Positions 8,655-18,070 of a stretch of 64,000 bases of DNA are shown here, piece after piece. A model generated the notes under the pieces. The model did no database searches, was not told where the DNA came from, and was given only the letters and a program-made list of their open reading frames with translations. Origin of the DNA: Palsa-504 sp963808315 (GTDB taxonomy: Bacteria > Actinomycetota > Actinomycetes > Streptosporangiales > Streptosporangiaceae); assembly GCA_963808315.1 (NCBI GenBank), contig CAWEFK010000015.1, positions 104,867-168,866 of the forward strand. The letters run 5' to 3'. The position numbers were made by a program, and so were the translations under genes. Positions within the stretch are counted from its first letter, which is position 1. Every line of letters begins with the position of its first letter.

Positions 8655-9833
8655 CTAGGTGTACCCGGGAAGGGTGATCGCGGTGGCGGTCTTGGTGGCG
8701 GCGTGGTTGATCAGTCCCTTGACCGGGAGGTAGGGCAGGATTTTGAAGATCCGGTTGCGTTGCCGGATCTTCTTCCAGGTTGCCGGGGCGAGGAAGGCCT
8801 GGCTGCCAGCCGCCTGCTTCTGCCCGCCCGCGACGTATTCGCGCAGCCGACGCTCGTAGCTTGCGAACGCGGTCTGGTGGTCGCCGCCTGCCACGGCGAG
8901 TTCCCCGGCCAGGACGTAGGCGGCGACGACCGCGTTCCCCGTGCCGTTGCCGCCAGGCCCGGCCGCGTATCCGGCGTCGCCGATCAGTGTCACGCGCCCG
9001 TTTGACCAGGTATCCATGAGGACCTGGCTGGTGGTGTCGAAGTAGAAGTCCGGCGCGGCTGGCATCTCGGCCAGCAACCGCGGCACCTGCCAGCCCAGTT
9101 CGCCGAACTGCCGGGTGATGATCTCCCGCTGCTGGCCGGCACCGTGGAGGTTGCAGCTCAGGCCCGGCGCGGTGAAGTAGAACTGGGCGATGGCGTGGGC
9201 CGGGTCCCCCGCGGAGAACATCCCGGCGGTCTTGCCGGGGACGCTGTACAGCAGGCCGGCCCGGTCGAGGCCCGCGAAATTCGGCACGGTGAAGATCGAC
9301 GTGTACAGGCCGAGGTCGCGCGCGAAGCGTTCCTCCGGCCCGAAGGCGAGACGGCGGACGTTGGAGTGCACGCCATCGGCCCCGACGACCAGGTCGAAGG
9401 TCTGCGGGGCGGCGCGGGCGAAGGTGATGTGCACGCCACCGTCGTCCTGCTCCAGGCTGGTGATCGAGTCGCCGAAGATGTACTCGGTGTCGTTCCTGGT
9501 GGCGTCGTAGAGGATGGCGGCCAGGTCGCCGCGCAGGATCTCCACATCGCCGGCGAAGAACACCGGCGGCATGCTGGCTACTTGATGGCTGTCCGCGTCG
9601 ACGTAGCTGATGCTGCGCAGGTCGGTCTGCTGGGTCCGGACCTGCTCTAGCAGACCCATCCGCTCCAGCACGCTCAGGTGGATCCGGCCGCGGAAGTCCA
9701 CGGCGTAGCCGCCGCCGCGCAGCCCGCCGGTCCGCTCGATGACGACTGGCCGGAAGCCGCGCCGGGCCAGCCACCAGGCCAGGGCAGGACCGGCGACGCT
9801 GGCCCCGGAGATGAGGACATTTTTGTGTTTCAT
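8655..9833 (-). CDS. FAD-dependent monooxygenase (PHBH/TetX-like)
   Basis: This 392-residue group A flavoprotein monooxygenase has the dinucleotide fold VLISGASVAGPALAWWLARR at residues 4-23, the VVGADGVHSNVR block near 160 and VTLIGDAGYAAGPGGNGTG near 287, which bind FAD and the pyrophosphate. Such enzymes hydroxylate aromatic or polyketide-like substrates using NAD(P)H. MKHKNVLIS was chosen as the start because an upstream in-frame start would lie beyond the palindromic operator. The divergent TetR gene and shared operator imply induction by a substrate-like ligand. Confidence 0.9.
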   Translation of the reverse strand: MKHKNVLISGASVAGPALAWWLARRGFRPVVIERTGGLRGGGYAVDFRGRIHLSVLERMGLLEQVRTQQTDLRSISYVDADSHQVASMPPVFFAGDVEILRGDLAAILYDATRNDTEYIFGDSITSLEQDDGGVHITFARAAPQTFDLVVGADGVHSNVRRLAFGPEERFARDLGLYTSIFTVPNFAGLDRAGLLYSVPGKTAGMFSAGDPAHAIAQFYFTAPGLSCNLHGAGQQREIITRQFGELGWQVPRLLAEMPAAPDFYFDTTSQVLMDTWSNGRVTLIGDAGYAAGPGGNGTGNAVVAAYVLAGELAVAGGDHQTAFASYERRLREYVAGGQKQAAGSQAFLAPATWKKIRQRNRIFKILPYLPVKGLINHAATKTATAITLPGYT

Positions 9834-9841
9834 ACGGCGAT

Positions 9842-9868
9842 TATACAAATGTACTATACATTTGTATA
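9842..9868. promoter_or_regulatory. 27 bp palindrome between monooxygenase and TetR genes
   Basis: Twelve-base arms TATACAAATGTA and TACATTTGTATA flank the spacer CTA. It lies 8 bases before the monooxygenase ATG and 36 bases before the TetR start, so one TetR dimer pair could repress both divergent genes. Confidence 0.7.
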
Positions 9869-9904
9869 GCACATTTGTTTAAACCTTCGGTTAGGCTTGG
9901 GTGC

Positions 9905-10486
9905 GTGGGACACCGTGAAGACCTGCTGGCCGGCGCCATGGCCTGCCTGCAAGAGAAGGGCTACGCTCGCACTACGGCCCGCGACATCGTCGCGGCGTCG
10001 GGCACGAACCTGGGCTCGATCGGCTACCACTACGGCTCTGTCGAGGCGCTGCTGAATGCCGCCGTGCTGGCCGCGATCGAGGAATGGGGTCAGCAGGTAA
10101 CCGGCGCGCTGGCGGGCGGGATCGACCCGGCCGCCCCGTTCCCGCGGCGCTTTGAGCAGTACTGGGCCACCGTCCTCGCGTCGTTCAGGGAATACCGTCA
10201 GGTCTGGGCCGCCAGCGTCGACATGCTCGGCGTCGCTGACCGAGTTCCCGAGGTCCGGACGGCGATCGCCAGCGGCCTTCAAGACGGCCGGATGGCGTGG
10301 GCGCAACTGCTGCACGGCATCGATCCGGCCACGGAGCCGGTCAAGGCTCAGGCCGTCGGCTCGGTGTACCAGGCCCTGCTGTCGGGCGTCCTCGTGCAGT
10401 GGCTCGTCGATCCCGATCACGCCCCGTCCGCCGCCGATCTCACCGACGCACTCCGCCTGATCGCCACGGACATGGCCGAAGGCTGA
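9905..10486 (+). CDS. TetR-family transcriptional regulator
   Basis: This 193-residue protein has a TetR N-terminal HTH (residues 8-50, GYARTTARDIVAASGTNLGS then IGYHYGS) and a helical ligand domain. GTG at 9905 gives the usual short family N-terminus; the upstream TTG at 9875 would add ten atypical residues. It is divergent to the FAD monooxygenase with a palindrome between them, the classic layout of a local repressor. Confidence 0.88.
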   Translation: MGHREDLLAGAMACLQEKGYARTTARDIVAASGTNLGSIGYHYGSVEALLNAAVLAAIEEWGQQVTGALAGGIDPAAPFPRRFEQYWATVLASFREYRQVWAASVDMLGVADRVPEVRTAIASGLQDGRMAWAQLLHGIDPATEPVKAQAVGSVYQALLSGVLVQWLVDPDHAPSAADLTDALRLIATDMAEG

Positions 10487-10641
10487 GCGATGCGGCGCTC
10501 GCACCGCGTTGCCCGGCGCCTGCCTTCCCGCACGAGTGTGTCGCGGTCCGCCTCAAGTGGCCGACCGCGGTGGAACTACCGCGCCGAGTAATCCCCCGCC
10601 CTGCGCATAAGCCACCCCCGGACCCTGGCCTCGATCTCTCG

Positions 10642-11043
10642 TCACCCGCGCCAAGGTGAATCCGAAGTCCGCCGTCTCGAGCGCCAGCCTGAACCGCGGT
10701 GAAGTCTGGTCACGCCGGATAACCAGAACCGGGTGTTCTGCCGGCTTGACAAGCTTCCTCTCGCGGAGAGTTTCCGAGGAAACGCTCCGCGCCATTGGGG
10801 TAAGACGCGGAAACGTGAGTCGTGCTGACACTGGCAGCGACGTCGCCGCTGACCGCCCGGTCGCCACCGGCGCCGCCGCTGCGTGCGCCGGCGCTCGCTC
10901 CACCACGCCACCTTGTCCGGGGAATCCTGCGGGAAGACGATCCGCAGGCATGCCGCCGCGAGCCCTAGCGTGCCCAGTAAACAGATGGTCCACCACGGAG
11001 CACCCGCGGCCCGGAGACCGGCCTGGCTGCCGAGGATGGCCAT
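10642..11043 (-). CDS. Possible small membrane protein (uncertain)
   Basis: From an ATG at 11043 the frame reads one hydrophobic segment (WWTICLLGTLGLAAACLRIV) followed by FPQDSPDKVAWWSERR. It resembles small actinobacterial membrane proteins with a QDS-DK-WW tail. The remainder is Arg-rich and probably out of frame, so the real end is unclear. No ribosome site is evident. Confidence 0.3.
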   Translation of the reverse strand: MAILGSQAGLRAAGAPWWTICLLGTLGLAAACLRIVFPQDSPDKVAWWSERRRTQRRRRWRPGGQRRRRCQCQHDSRFRVLPQWRGAFPRKLSARGSLSSRQNTRFWLSGVTRLHRGSGWRSRRRTSDSPWRG

Positions 11044-11243
11044 GCCCGGCGCGAGACCCCGGCAGTGCGGGACCTGCCGCGCGTCTCGTGAGCGTCGCCG
11101 CGACGCTGACAGCACGTTCGCCGCGCTGCCACGATCTGCCCTTCGTCGTCCTGCCGTCATGCGGTCGCCCTTCTGTCCTCGCCGGAGATCTGCCTCAGAC
11201 AATAGCGGGTAAATGGTCGACTACTCTCGTGAATTTCACGGAG

Positions 11244-11280
11244 ACTTCAATAATGAAGATACTTACTTCATATTTGAAGT
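11244..11280. promoter_or_regulatory. Tandem inverted repeats upstream of the HTH gene
   Basis: Two similar inverted repeats, ACTTCA-ATAA-TGAAGA (11244-11259) and ACTTCA-TATT-TGAAGT (11265-11280), have centres 21 bases apart, close to two helical turns. They lie about 110 bases before the HTH gene at 11389 and look like cooperative operator sites. Confidence 0.5.
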
Positions 11281-11388
11281 TAGGCAGGAAACGAGCCTGG
11301 CCCCGCCATCAGAAAACTGCTTTGGCTCCCCATAAATGCCAAAACGATCCGCTAGCCTTTGCGCCAAGAGGAAGCGCGGAGGAGTTCG

Positions 11389-11850
11389 TTGCCGAAGGAT
11401 GCGCCGGAGCAGAAGAAGCGTGCTCAGAAGGCTGCGGCGAAGTATGAGGACCGGCAGGCGGTCAGCGCCGCCGTCACCGAGCGCATGCACCAGATCGGAC
11501 TCACCGCGGCCGAGATCAACAGGCGCACGGGACTGTCGGAAACAACAATCTATGCCGTCATCCAGGTAACGGGTCAGCCTACCAAGTCCACACTGGCGCT
11601 GCTATCCGCGGTATTGGATTGGCCGATCAATCACCTTTACAACATTCTTCAGGGCAGAGCGCACGAGAATATCGTGACGGAGTCTCCGCTGGAGAAAAAC
11701 CTGGCGCAACTGGTTCGCCGACTCGCCGACATCGATACGCTCAGGGAGGATGTTTCCGAGCTCAAAGACGTCGTCCACAGAATCGACGGAAAGGTGGACG
11801 TGGCGATCGCCAGCCAGCACGCTTCCTCCGGCGACGTCCGCCGAGTCTGA
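11389..11850 (+). CDS. Small XRE-type HTH DNA-binding protein
   Basis: The 153-residue product has a Lys/Arg-rich start, an HTH at about residues 37-90 (GLTAAEINRRTGLSETTIYA then LALLSAVLDWPINHLYNIL) and a C-terminal helical, coiled-coil-like part (LREDVSELKDVVHRIDGKVD). The start is a TTG at 11389 because GGAGGA lies 5 bases before it; no ATG or GTG is as well placed. It is probably a regulator acting on the inverted repeats upstream. No partner gene is obvious. Confidence 0.7.
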   Translation: MPKDAPEQKKRAQKAAAKYEDRQAVSAAVTERMHQIGLTAAEINRRTGLSETTIYAVIQVTGQPTKSTLALLSAVLDWPINHLYNILQGRAHENIVTESPLEKNLAQLVRRLADIDTLREDVSELKDVVHRIDGKVDVAIASQHASSGDVRRV

Positions 11851-11954
11851 GTGACCTCGGATACCGGCCTCTGGTTTATCAGGCTCCATCACGAAGCTCG
11901 GGCCCTGAGGCGGAACTGCCGTAGCGCTGAGGCGAGGGCCGTACGGTGGAGGTC

Positions 11955-14900
11955 ATGGAGGTCCGGCTGTTCGGCGAGCTCGAAGCCGTGGCCGCGGGCG
12001 TGCCGGTACCGGTCCGCGGGGCCAAGCAGCGGGCCCTGCTGGCCCTGCTGGCGCTGCAGCGGGGGCGGCCGGTCAGCGCCGGCCGGCTGATCGACGTGCT
12101 GTGGGGTGACGGTCTCGCCGCGAACCCGGCCAATGCCCTGCAGGCGCAGATCGGCCAGCTCCCGGACAGCGGCTGGCCGCCGACGGCGAGCTCGAGCCGG
12201 CGTCGGCCGCTCTGGGCGAGGCCCTCCGGCTGCGGCGCGGCGAGCCGCTGGCCGAATTTACTCAGGCCGGCCTTTTTGCTGCCGAACGAGCCCATCTGGA
12301 CGAGCTGACCCTAGTGGCGATCGAATCCCGGGCCGGAGCCGACCTGGGACTGGGGCGGCACGGTGAACTCGCAGCCGAACTGGAGGCGCTGTGCCGCCAG
12401 CACCCGCTCCGCGAGCGCCTGTGCGAACTGCTTATCCTGGCCCTGTACCGGAGCGGACGGCAGGCCGACGCCTTGCGCGCCTACTCGGCCATCCGTGATC
12501 GCCTGGTCGACGAACTCGGCATCGACCCGGGCCCGGCGCTACGGGAACTCCAGGCCCGCATCCTGGCCCAGGACCCGTCGCTCGCCGCCGCCAGCCCGGC
12601 TCCGGCTCAGGTCGCCGCCGAGGCCGGCCAGCACGCAGGTTCGCTGGCGCCGGGCTCCCCTGCTCGAGATGAAGTTCTATGTCCCCCGGTCACGACGCGG
12701 CCTGGTGCCGCGTCCGCGGCTGATCGAGCGGCTGGACCGCGGGACCGCGTCGACGTTGACGCTCATCTCCGCACCCGCCGGCTTCGGCAAGACGACGCTG
12801 CTCACCGACTGGCTGGCGGCGGGACCGGCCGGCCGGCCGGTGAGCGCCCGGCCAGGCCGGCCGGTGAGCGGCTGGTCGCGTGGCTGTCGCTCGACCAGGC
12901 CGACAACGATCCCGCATCCTTCTGGACCTATGTGGTCGCCGCGCTGCGGACGGTGGTGCCCGGGGTCGGCGAGAATGCGCTGGCCCTCCTGCGGGCACCC
13001 CAGCCGCCCCCGATCGAAACGGTGCTGACCGCCGTGCTCAACGACCTGGGCGCGACCACGGGCGAGATCGTGCTGGTCCTCGACGACTACCACGTCATCG
13101 ACGCGGGCGATGTGCAGGTCGGGATGGCGTTCCTGCTTGACCATCTGCCTCCGTGGCTGCACGTGGTGATCGCCAGCCGGGCCGATCCCGCGTTGCCGCT
13201 GGCCCGATGGCGAGCGCGCGGCGAGCTGGTCGAGACTCGCGCGGCCGAGTTGCGGTTCACGCCTGATGAGGCGGCGGTGTACCTCAACGAGACGATGGGC
13301 CTGCAGCTGACGGCGCGGGACGTGGCCACGCTGGAGGGACGCACCGAGGGCTGGATCGCCGCACTCCAGCTGGCGGCGCTGTCGATGCAGGGGCGCGACG
13401 ACGTGGCCGGCTTCATCGCCGGCTTCGCGGGCGATGATCGTTACGTCGTCGACTACCTGGCCGAGGAGGTGCTGCAGCGTCAGCCCGATCGGGTCCAGGC
13501 CTTCTTGCGGCAGACCTCTATTCTGGGCCGGCTGAGCGGTCCGCTGTGCGATGCGGTCACCGGGCAAGGTGATGGCAAGGCCATGCTGGCGGCGCTGGAC
13601 CGGGGGAACCTGTTCCTGGTTCCGCTGGATGACCGCCGCTGGTGGTATCGCTACCACCATCTGTTTGCTGACGTGCTGCGGGCACGGCTGCTCGACGAGC
13701 AGCCCAGCCTGGTGCCGGACCTGCACCGCCGGGCCAGCGCGTGGTTCCAGCGCAGCGGCGAGCCGTCGGTGGCCATCGGCCACGCGCTGGCCGCCCGGGA
13801 TTTCGACCAGGCGGCGGACCTGATCGAGCGGGTCATCCCAGCCATGCGCATCACCAGGCAGGAAGCCACGGTGCACGGCTGGCTCAGGGCGCTCCCCGAC
13901 GAGGTGGTCCGGGTCAGGCCGATGCTCAGCTTTGCCGTCGCCGGGGCGCTGCTGGCCGGCGGCGAGCCGGAGGAAGTCGAGGTCCGGCTGCGGGACGCCG
14001 AGCGGTGGCTGACGCAGGCACCGGCTACCGGTGAGGGATCCCCGGCCCGGCGGGCCGAGATGGTCGTGGCCGACGAGGAGGAATATCGCCGCCTCCCGGG
14101 GGCGATTGAGCTGTATCGTTCCGCCCTGGCCCGGGTCCGGGGCGATGTGCCGGCCACCGTGAGGCACGCCCGGCGGACGCTCGAGCTCGCGCTGGCGGAG
14201 GACCACGGCGTCCGCGCCGGGGCAGCGGGGTTCCTGGGACTCGCGTTCTGGACGAGCGGGGAGCTGGAGGCCGCGCATTCGGCGTGGGCCGAATGCGCGG
14301 CGGGACTACGCCGGTCCGGGCAGATTGCCGATATCTTCGGCTGCGCGATCGCGATGGCGGACATCCGGCTGGCGCAAGGCCGCCTCGGCGAGGCGATGCG
14401 GACCTATGAGCAGGCCCTGCAGCGCGCCGCCGAGCCAGGCGGGCCGGTGCTGCGGGGAACGGCCGACATGTACGTGGGGATGAGCGAGGTCCACCGCGAG
14501 CGCGACGACGTGCCCGCCGCCACGCAGTGGCTGCTGCGGAGCCAGGAGCTGGGTGAGCACGTCGGGCTGCCGCAGAACCGGTATCGCTGGCGGGTCGCGA
14601 TGGCGCGGGTACGGGAGGCCGAGGGGAATCTGGACGGCGCACGTGACCTGCTTGAGGAGGCGGAGCGCCGTATGTGGGCGACTATTTCCCCAACGTGCGG
14701 CCGGTCCCGGCGGTGCGGGCACGGGTACTCATCGCCCAGGGCCGCCTCGGTGAGGCGCTCGGATGGGCGCGAGAGCAAGGGCTGTCCGCCGATGACGAGC
14801 TCAGTTACCTGCGCGAGTTCGAGCACATCACCCTGGCCAGGATGCTCCTGGCCCGGTATGCCGATGAGCGGGCCGAGGACTCCGTTCACCAGGCGACTCG

Positions 14901-15417
14901 ACTCCTGGAACGCCTCCTGCTGGCGGCCGAGGCCGGGGGCAGGACGGGGCGGGTCATCGAGATCCTGGTGCTGCGGGCGCTCGCGCACCGGGCGCTCGGG
15001 GACATCCCGGCGGCGCTCGGCGACCTGGCCCGGGCGGTCACGCTGGCCGAGTCGGAAGGCTTTATCCGGGTCTTCGCCGACGAGGGCCCGCCCATGGCCT
15101 CCCTCATGAAGGCGCTCGCGAAACAGGGGATCGCCCAGAACTATGTCCGCCGGCTGCTGGCCGCCGTGGCTGAGACCGGCCGCGACAGTCCCGTCAAGCA
15201 GGCCTTGATCGAGCCGCTGAGCGAACGCGAACTGGACGTGCTGCGACTGCTCGGCAGCGACCTGGACGGGCCGGCCATCGCCCGCGAGCTCACGGTGTCC
15301 CTGAACACCATGCGGACTCATACCAAGAGCATCTACGCCAAGCTCGCCGTGACCAGCCGCCGGGCCGCGGTCCGCCGAGCGGCGGAACTCGGTTTGCTGC
15401 GAGCCCACGACCGGTAA
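11955..15417 (+). pseudogene. SARP-like plus MalT/LuxR-type regulator, multiply frameshifted
   Basis: The pieces in order are: an OmpR-like winged helix with the start of a bacterial transcriptional activation domain (EVRLFGELEAVAAG onward); the rest of that domain in another frame; a Walker A block GFGKTTLLTDWLAAG in a third frame; the LVLDDYHVI ATPase core and TPR repeats; then, after another shift near 14675, TPR repeats and a C-terminal LuxR HTH (PLSERELDVLRLLGSDLDGP). Frame changes lie near 12165, 12665, 12870 and 14675. At the first about thirty residues of the activation domain are also missing, so at least that lesion is more than one base. An intact copy would be a very large signal-integrating activator. 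A CACCAC-GT-GTGGTG hairpin follows the stop (15431-15444). Confidence 0.8.
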
Positions 15418-15512
15418 TCACCACCTCAATCACCACGTGTGGTGGTGCCAGCTCACCACGTTCGCTTCTAGCTTTCGATCAGGCCGCCAGGCCAACGAAG
15501 CAGAGGGAGCAC

Positions 15513-15788
15513 GTGAGCGACATGTCGACTGGTCACAATGTCAACCCGGGACGGTACGAGATCCGCCTCAAGGGGCACCTGGATTCTCGGTGGGCCGCCT
15601 GGTTCGACGGGCTGACCCAGACCCACGCCAGCGACGGCACCACCATCCTCCGCGGCCCGGTAGCCGACCAGGCCGCGCTGCATGGCTTGCTCGGCAAGGT
15701 GCGCGACCTGGGCCTGCCGCTGGTCTCGGTCACTGCGGTCCCAACCCCGCGAACCCCGCGAACCCCGCAAACCGATCAGCCCCGATAA
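15513..15788 (+). CDS. Conserved small protein of unknown function
   Basis: The 91-residue product includes YEIRLKGHLDSRWAAWFDGL and ends with GLPLVSVTAV plus a Pro/Thr/Arg tail encoded by imperfect 9-base repeats (PRTPRTPQT). I recognise this as a small actinobacterial protein often found beside MalT-like regulators and DUF4386 proteins, but know no function. A GAGGGAG ribosome site precedes the GTG start. It resembles short BON/ACT-like alpha-beta folds only loosely. Confidence 0.75.
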   Translation: MSDMSTGHNVNPGRYEIRLKGHLDSRWAAWFDGLTQTHASDGTTILRGPVADQAALHGLLGKVRDLGLPLVSVTAVPTPRTPRTPQTDQPR

Positions 15789-15868
15789 CTCACCCATCCA
15801 GCGAAGGAAACCGACATGGCCATCACCGCCCGAGCCCAGGCCACGACACCGCCGACGAAAGGACCCCG

Positions 15869-16436
15869 ATGAGCCCGACGAGGAAGACCGCGCTCGTCGC
15901 GGGGGTCTTCTACCTGATCACCTTCATCTCGATCCCCACCCTCGCCCTCTACGGCCCGGTGAAGAACCACCGGGACTGGATCTTGTCCTCCGGCGGGCGT
16001 CGTCAGCCTGCTCTCGCTGGTGAGCTTGCGGCAGGATCTGGGCACAGGGGCCGGAGCCAATGCAGCCTCGCTTGTGACCATCGCTGCGTCACACGTCGCG
16101 GTCTACAACTGGACCTTCCTGCTTTCGCAGACCCTGATGCCGGGCATCAACGCCCTGTTGCTCGGCTCCTTGCTGTACCGGTCCCGGCTCGTGCCCCGGG
16201 CCATTCCCCTGCTGGGACTCATCGGAGGCCCGCTGCTTATCATCGCCGTCTTCGCCACGCTGCTAAGCCAGCACTCCTCCCTGACCGGGCTCGCCACCCT
16301 GCCAGTGATCCCGGTGGCGGCCTGGGAGTTCTCGCTTGGCCTCTGGCTGGCCGTGAAGGGCTTCAAGGCCGCCCCGATCACCGCTGACCCGACCGTGACC
16401 AGCACGCCGCTCGCCTACCAGGACGTCGCGGTCTAA
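15869..16436 (+). pseudogene. DUF4386 membrane protein with internal deletion
   Basis: The N-terminus (RKTALVAGVFYLITFISIPT) and C-terminal part (LMPGINALLLGSLLYRSRLV) are clear DUF4386 membrane-protein blocks. Between them, near 15985, roughly forty residues of the family are missing and the frame changes, so the product would be non-functional. Remaining hydrophobic segments correspond to helix 1 and the last three or four helices. It follows the small conserved gene by 80 bases. Confidence 0.7.
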
Positions 16437-16449
16437 CCGCCGGGCACCC

Positions 16450-16479
16450 GGCCGGGCCCGCCACCAGGGGGGCCCGGCC
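16450..16479. terminator. GC-rich hairpin after DUF4386 remnant
   Basis: GGCCGGGCCC and GGGCCCGGCC are separated by ten bases, 14 bases after the DUF4386 stop. It is a strong stem without a T-run, as often seen in high-GC actinobacteria. Confidence 0.55.
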
Positions 16480-16495
16480 GAAGGCTTACCGGACC

Positions 16496-16720
16496 GGCTT
16501 CACAGCAAGCTGACGAACGCTCCGATGAGGCGCACCCTCCGGCGACCATGGACAGCACGCCGACGAGAATGCCGAGGGAACCGCCCGCCAGGCCGGTGAT
16601 CATCCATGGCCGCCGCATGCCCAGCCGAGACGCGGTGCGGTCGCTCATCCGGCCGAAGAAACGGATTGCCGACCATGGCCACCAGGGCGCCGATCCCGGC
16701 GGACAGCTGGGACGGACGCT
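16496..16720 (-). pseudogene. MFS transporter fragment
   Basis: On the minus strand the translation contains FFGRMSDRTASRLGMRRPWM followed by a hydrophobic helix (ITGLAGGSLGILVGVLSMVA). It is preceded, one frame away, by an SAGIGALVAMVGNP helix end. This is the motif A loop of an MFS permease with its two flanking helices. Nothing else of the transporter remains, so it is a remnant. Confidence 0.65.
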
Positions 16721-16819
16721 ACGCCCCATCCGGAGGATGGACAAGTACACCCGGCCGCCCCGCACCGCTGACCGGAAAGGGGGTATCCCTGGCGGCCGCG
16801 AGCTAATAGCGTGGCTGTG

Positions 16820-17296
16820 ATGACCGACCACGACGAACAGAGCACACCCGGTCCGATTCCCGCCATGATCCAGGAATTCATGAGCCAGTTCCGCTCGGCC
16901 GCAGAAACCGCCGGCGCGGCATACCTGCCCCGGCAGGCCGCTCCCGGCACGCCTGCGCTGCCCGGCGCGCTCTCGGCGGCGCAACTGGCCGCCATCACCG
17001 ACGGCATCGCGGACCAGCGCCGCAGCATAGCTGCGCTGAAGACCCAGCTGTCCGCGTTCGACGAGCAGCTCGCGATGCTTGAGGACATGCTCGGCCCGCT
17101 CGCGCAGTGGAGCAAGACATGGGCCGATCTCGAGCAGCGGTTCCTGCACCTGGGTGGCGGGCCGCAGACCGACGGGTTAGCCGGCCGCGGGACTCACGGT
17201 CCTGGCCGCTCGCGGGCCGCGGCGTCAGCGCAGGGCCGGAGCAGGCCACGCCACGGGTCGTCCGGGCTCACCTGCGCACAGGATATTCCGGTCTGA
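16820..17296 (+). CDS. Phasin-like helical protein, possibly with a foreign tail
   Basis: This 158-residue protein has a first two thirds that are amphipathic and helical, with a coiled-coil-like stretch (RRSIAALKTQLSAFDEQLAM then LEDMLGPLAQWSKTW), as in granule-associated phasin-like proteins. After about residue 115 the composition turns to Gly/Arg/Ser-rich without helix pattern. There the DNA contains a 22 bp copy of the FUSC gene 3' end, so the original C-terminus may have been replaced. Starts at 16811 (GTG) and 16820 (ATG) are both possible. A link to the PHA synthase at 36.7 kb is inference only. Confidence 0.55.
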   Translation: MTDHDEQSTPGPIPAMIQEFMSQFRSAAETAGAAYLPRQAAPGTPALPGALSAAQLAAITDGIADQRRSIAALKTQLSAFDEQLAMLEDMLGPLAQWSKTWADLEQRFLHLGGGPQTDGLAGRGTHGPGRSRAAASAQGRSRPRHGSSGLTCAQDIPV

Positions 17297-17485
17297 GGCA
17301 CGATGTGGCGGGTATGGCTGGCACGATCACTACCCGCACTGACGACAAGCCGAGCATGCTCTTGACGTGCTGACCCATGACGGCAGCTCGCGGTCAGCCG
17401 CCATCCGGCAATCCGTGCAGAAGCAGCCAGCCGCCGCGAACACGCGGCGACATGCGCCGGGACGTGTTGCGTATGAATCTCATGC

Positions 17486-17930
17486 CGTGTCAGGTAACGT
17501 ACGCCCCGCTTCTCCCAGCTTCGCCGGGGCAGAACCCCGAACCTGACCCACATCGAGGGACCATAGGTGTTGCTGGGGCAAAATGCCAGGAACTTAAGAG
17601 GCCTGCGGATGCTGGTTTTCGGGGCTTTGTTGCTGGTCAGGATGCTCGCTGCGGGTCGGGCCAGCGTCGGCGGACGGCGCGGGCGGCGCCCTGCTGTGGT
17701 AGAGCGCCGACGGCCGGGTCTACGGGGCGCCCCCGGGTCCGTTATGTCCTGAATCTGGGGCTTTCGCATGGTGACTTTCCGCGCGCCCATCATGATCATG
17801 GCTAGTTTCGGGGGTATTCGCCCGTTTCTGGCCATGATCATGGAACAGGCAGAGCCGGGGACGCTTCCTTAAGTTCCTGACATTGTGCTGGGGCAACGAC
17901 GATGGACCATCGGTGTTGCTGCGGAGCGAG
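17486..17930 (+). repeat. Interspersed repeat, copy A, split by the MITE
   Basis: Bases 17486-17581 and 17897-17930 together match the uninterrupted copy at 58996-59128. Each has a 63 bp block bounded by GTGTCAGGT and ACCTGAC(A/C)C, then a GGACCAT(C/A)GGTGTTGCTG unit. Only these two copies were noticed in the window. Confidence 0.7.
17582..17885. mobile_element. 304 bp MITE with terminal inverted repeats and 11 bp target duplication
   Basis: The ends are AATGCCAGGAACTTAAG on the left and the complement of CAATGTCAGGAACTTAAG on the right. The element is flanked by TGCTGGGGCAA at 17571-17581 and 17886-17896. It sits within the interspersed repeat, whose other copy near 59075-59085 shows the unoccupied site. 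An internal inverted repeat (CATGATCATGGC at 17791-17802, GCCATGATCATG at 17831-17842) could form a hairpin. No transposase is encoded. A 17-18 bp inverted repeat with about 11 bp of target duplication would suit an IS4-like transposase, but that is inference. From 17297 to 18070 I see no gene; a short frame ending at 18008 (YAPDAVSRLPAVLDQV) is unidentified. Confidence 0.75.
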
Positions 17931-18070
17931 ATCGAATCGTTCCGGGCCCTGGCCAGGTACGCCCCGGACGCCGTCTCCCGCCTGCCTGCCGTGCTGGACC
18001 AGGTCTAGCTGGGATTCACCTCGGCACGGTCCTGCACTCCCGTTCCGGATTGACCTCGCGGACCGCGGCG

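Larger units (their letters stand above)
10487..11388. other. Long intergenic stretch with weak coding signals
   Basis: No gene here is convincing. The best candidate is a minus-strand frame listed separately (10642-11043). The right end is AT-rich and holds the repeated TGAA/TTCA inverted repeats described at 11244-11280, plus a GTGAATTTCAC palindrome at 11229-11239. These belong to the control region of the small HTH gene. Confidence 0.55.

Noticed and set aside
12677..14278. A 533-codon minus-strand frame opposite the SARP/LuxR-like regulator
   Set aside because: It is a shadow of the ATPase and TPR coding region, with Arg/Gly/His-rich composition and no motif.
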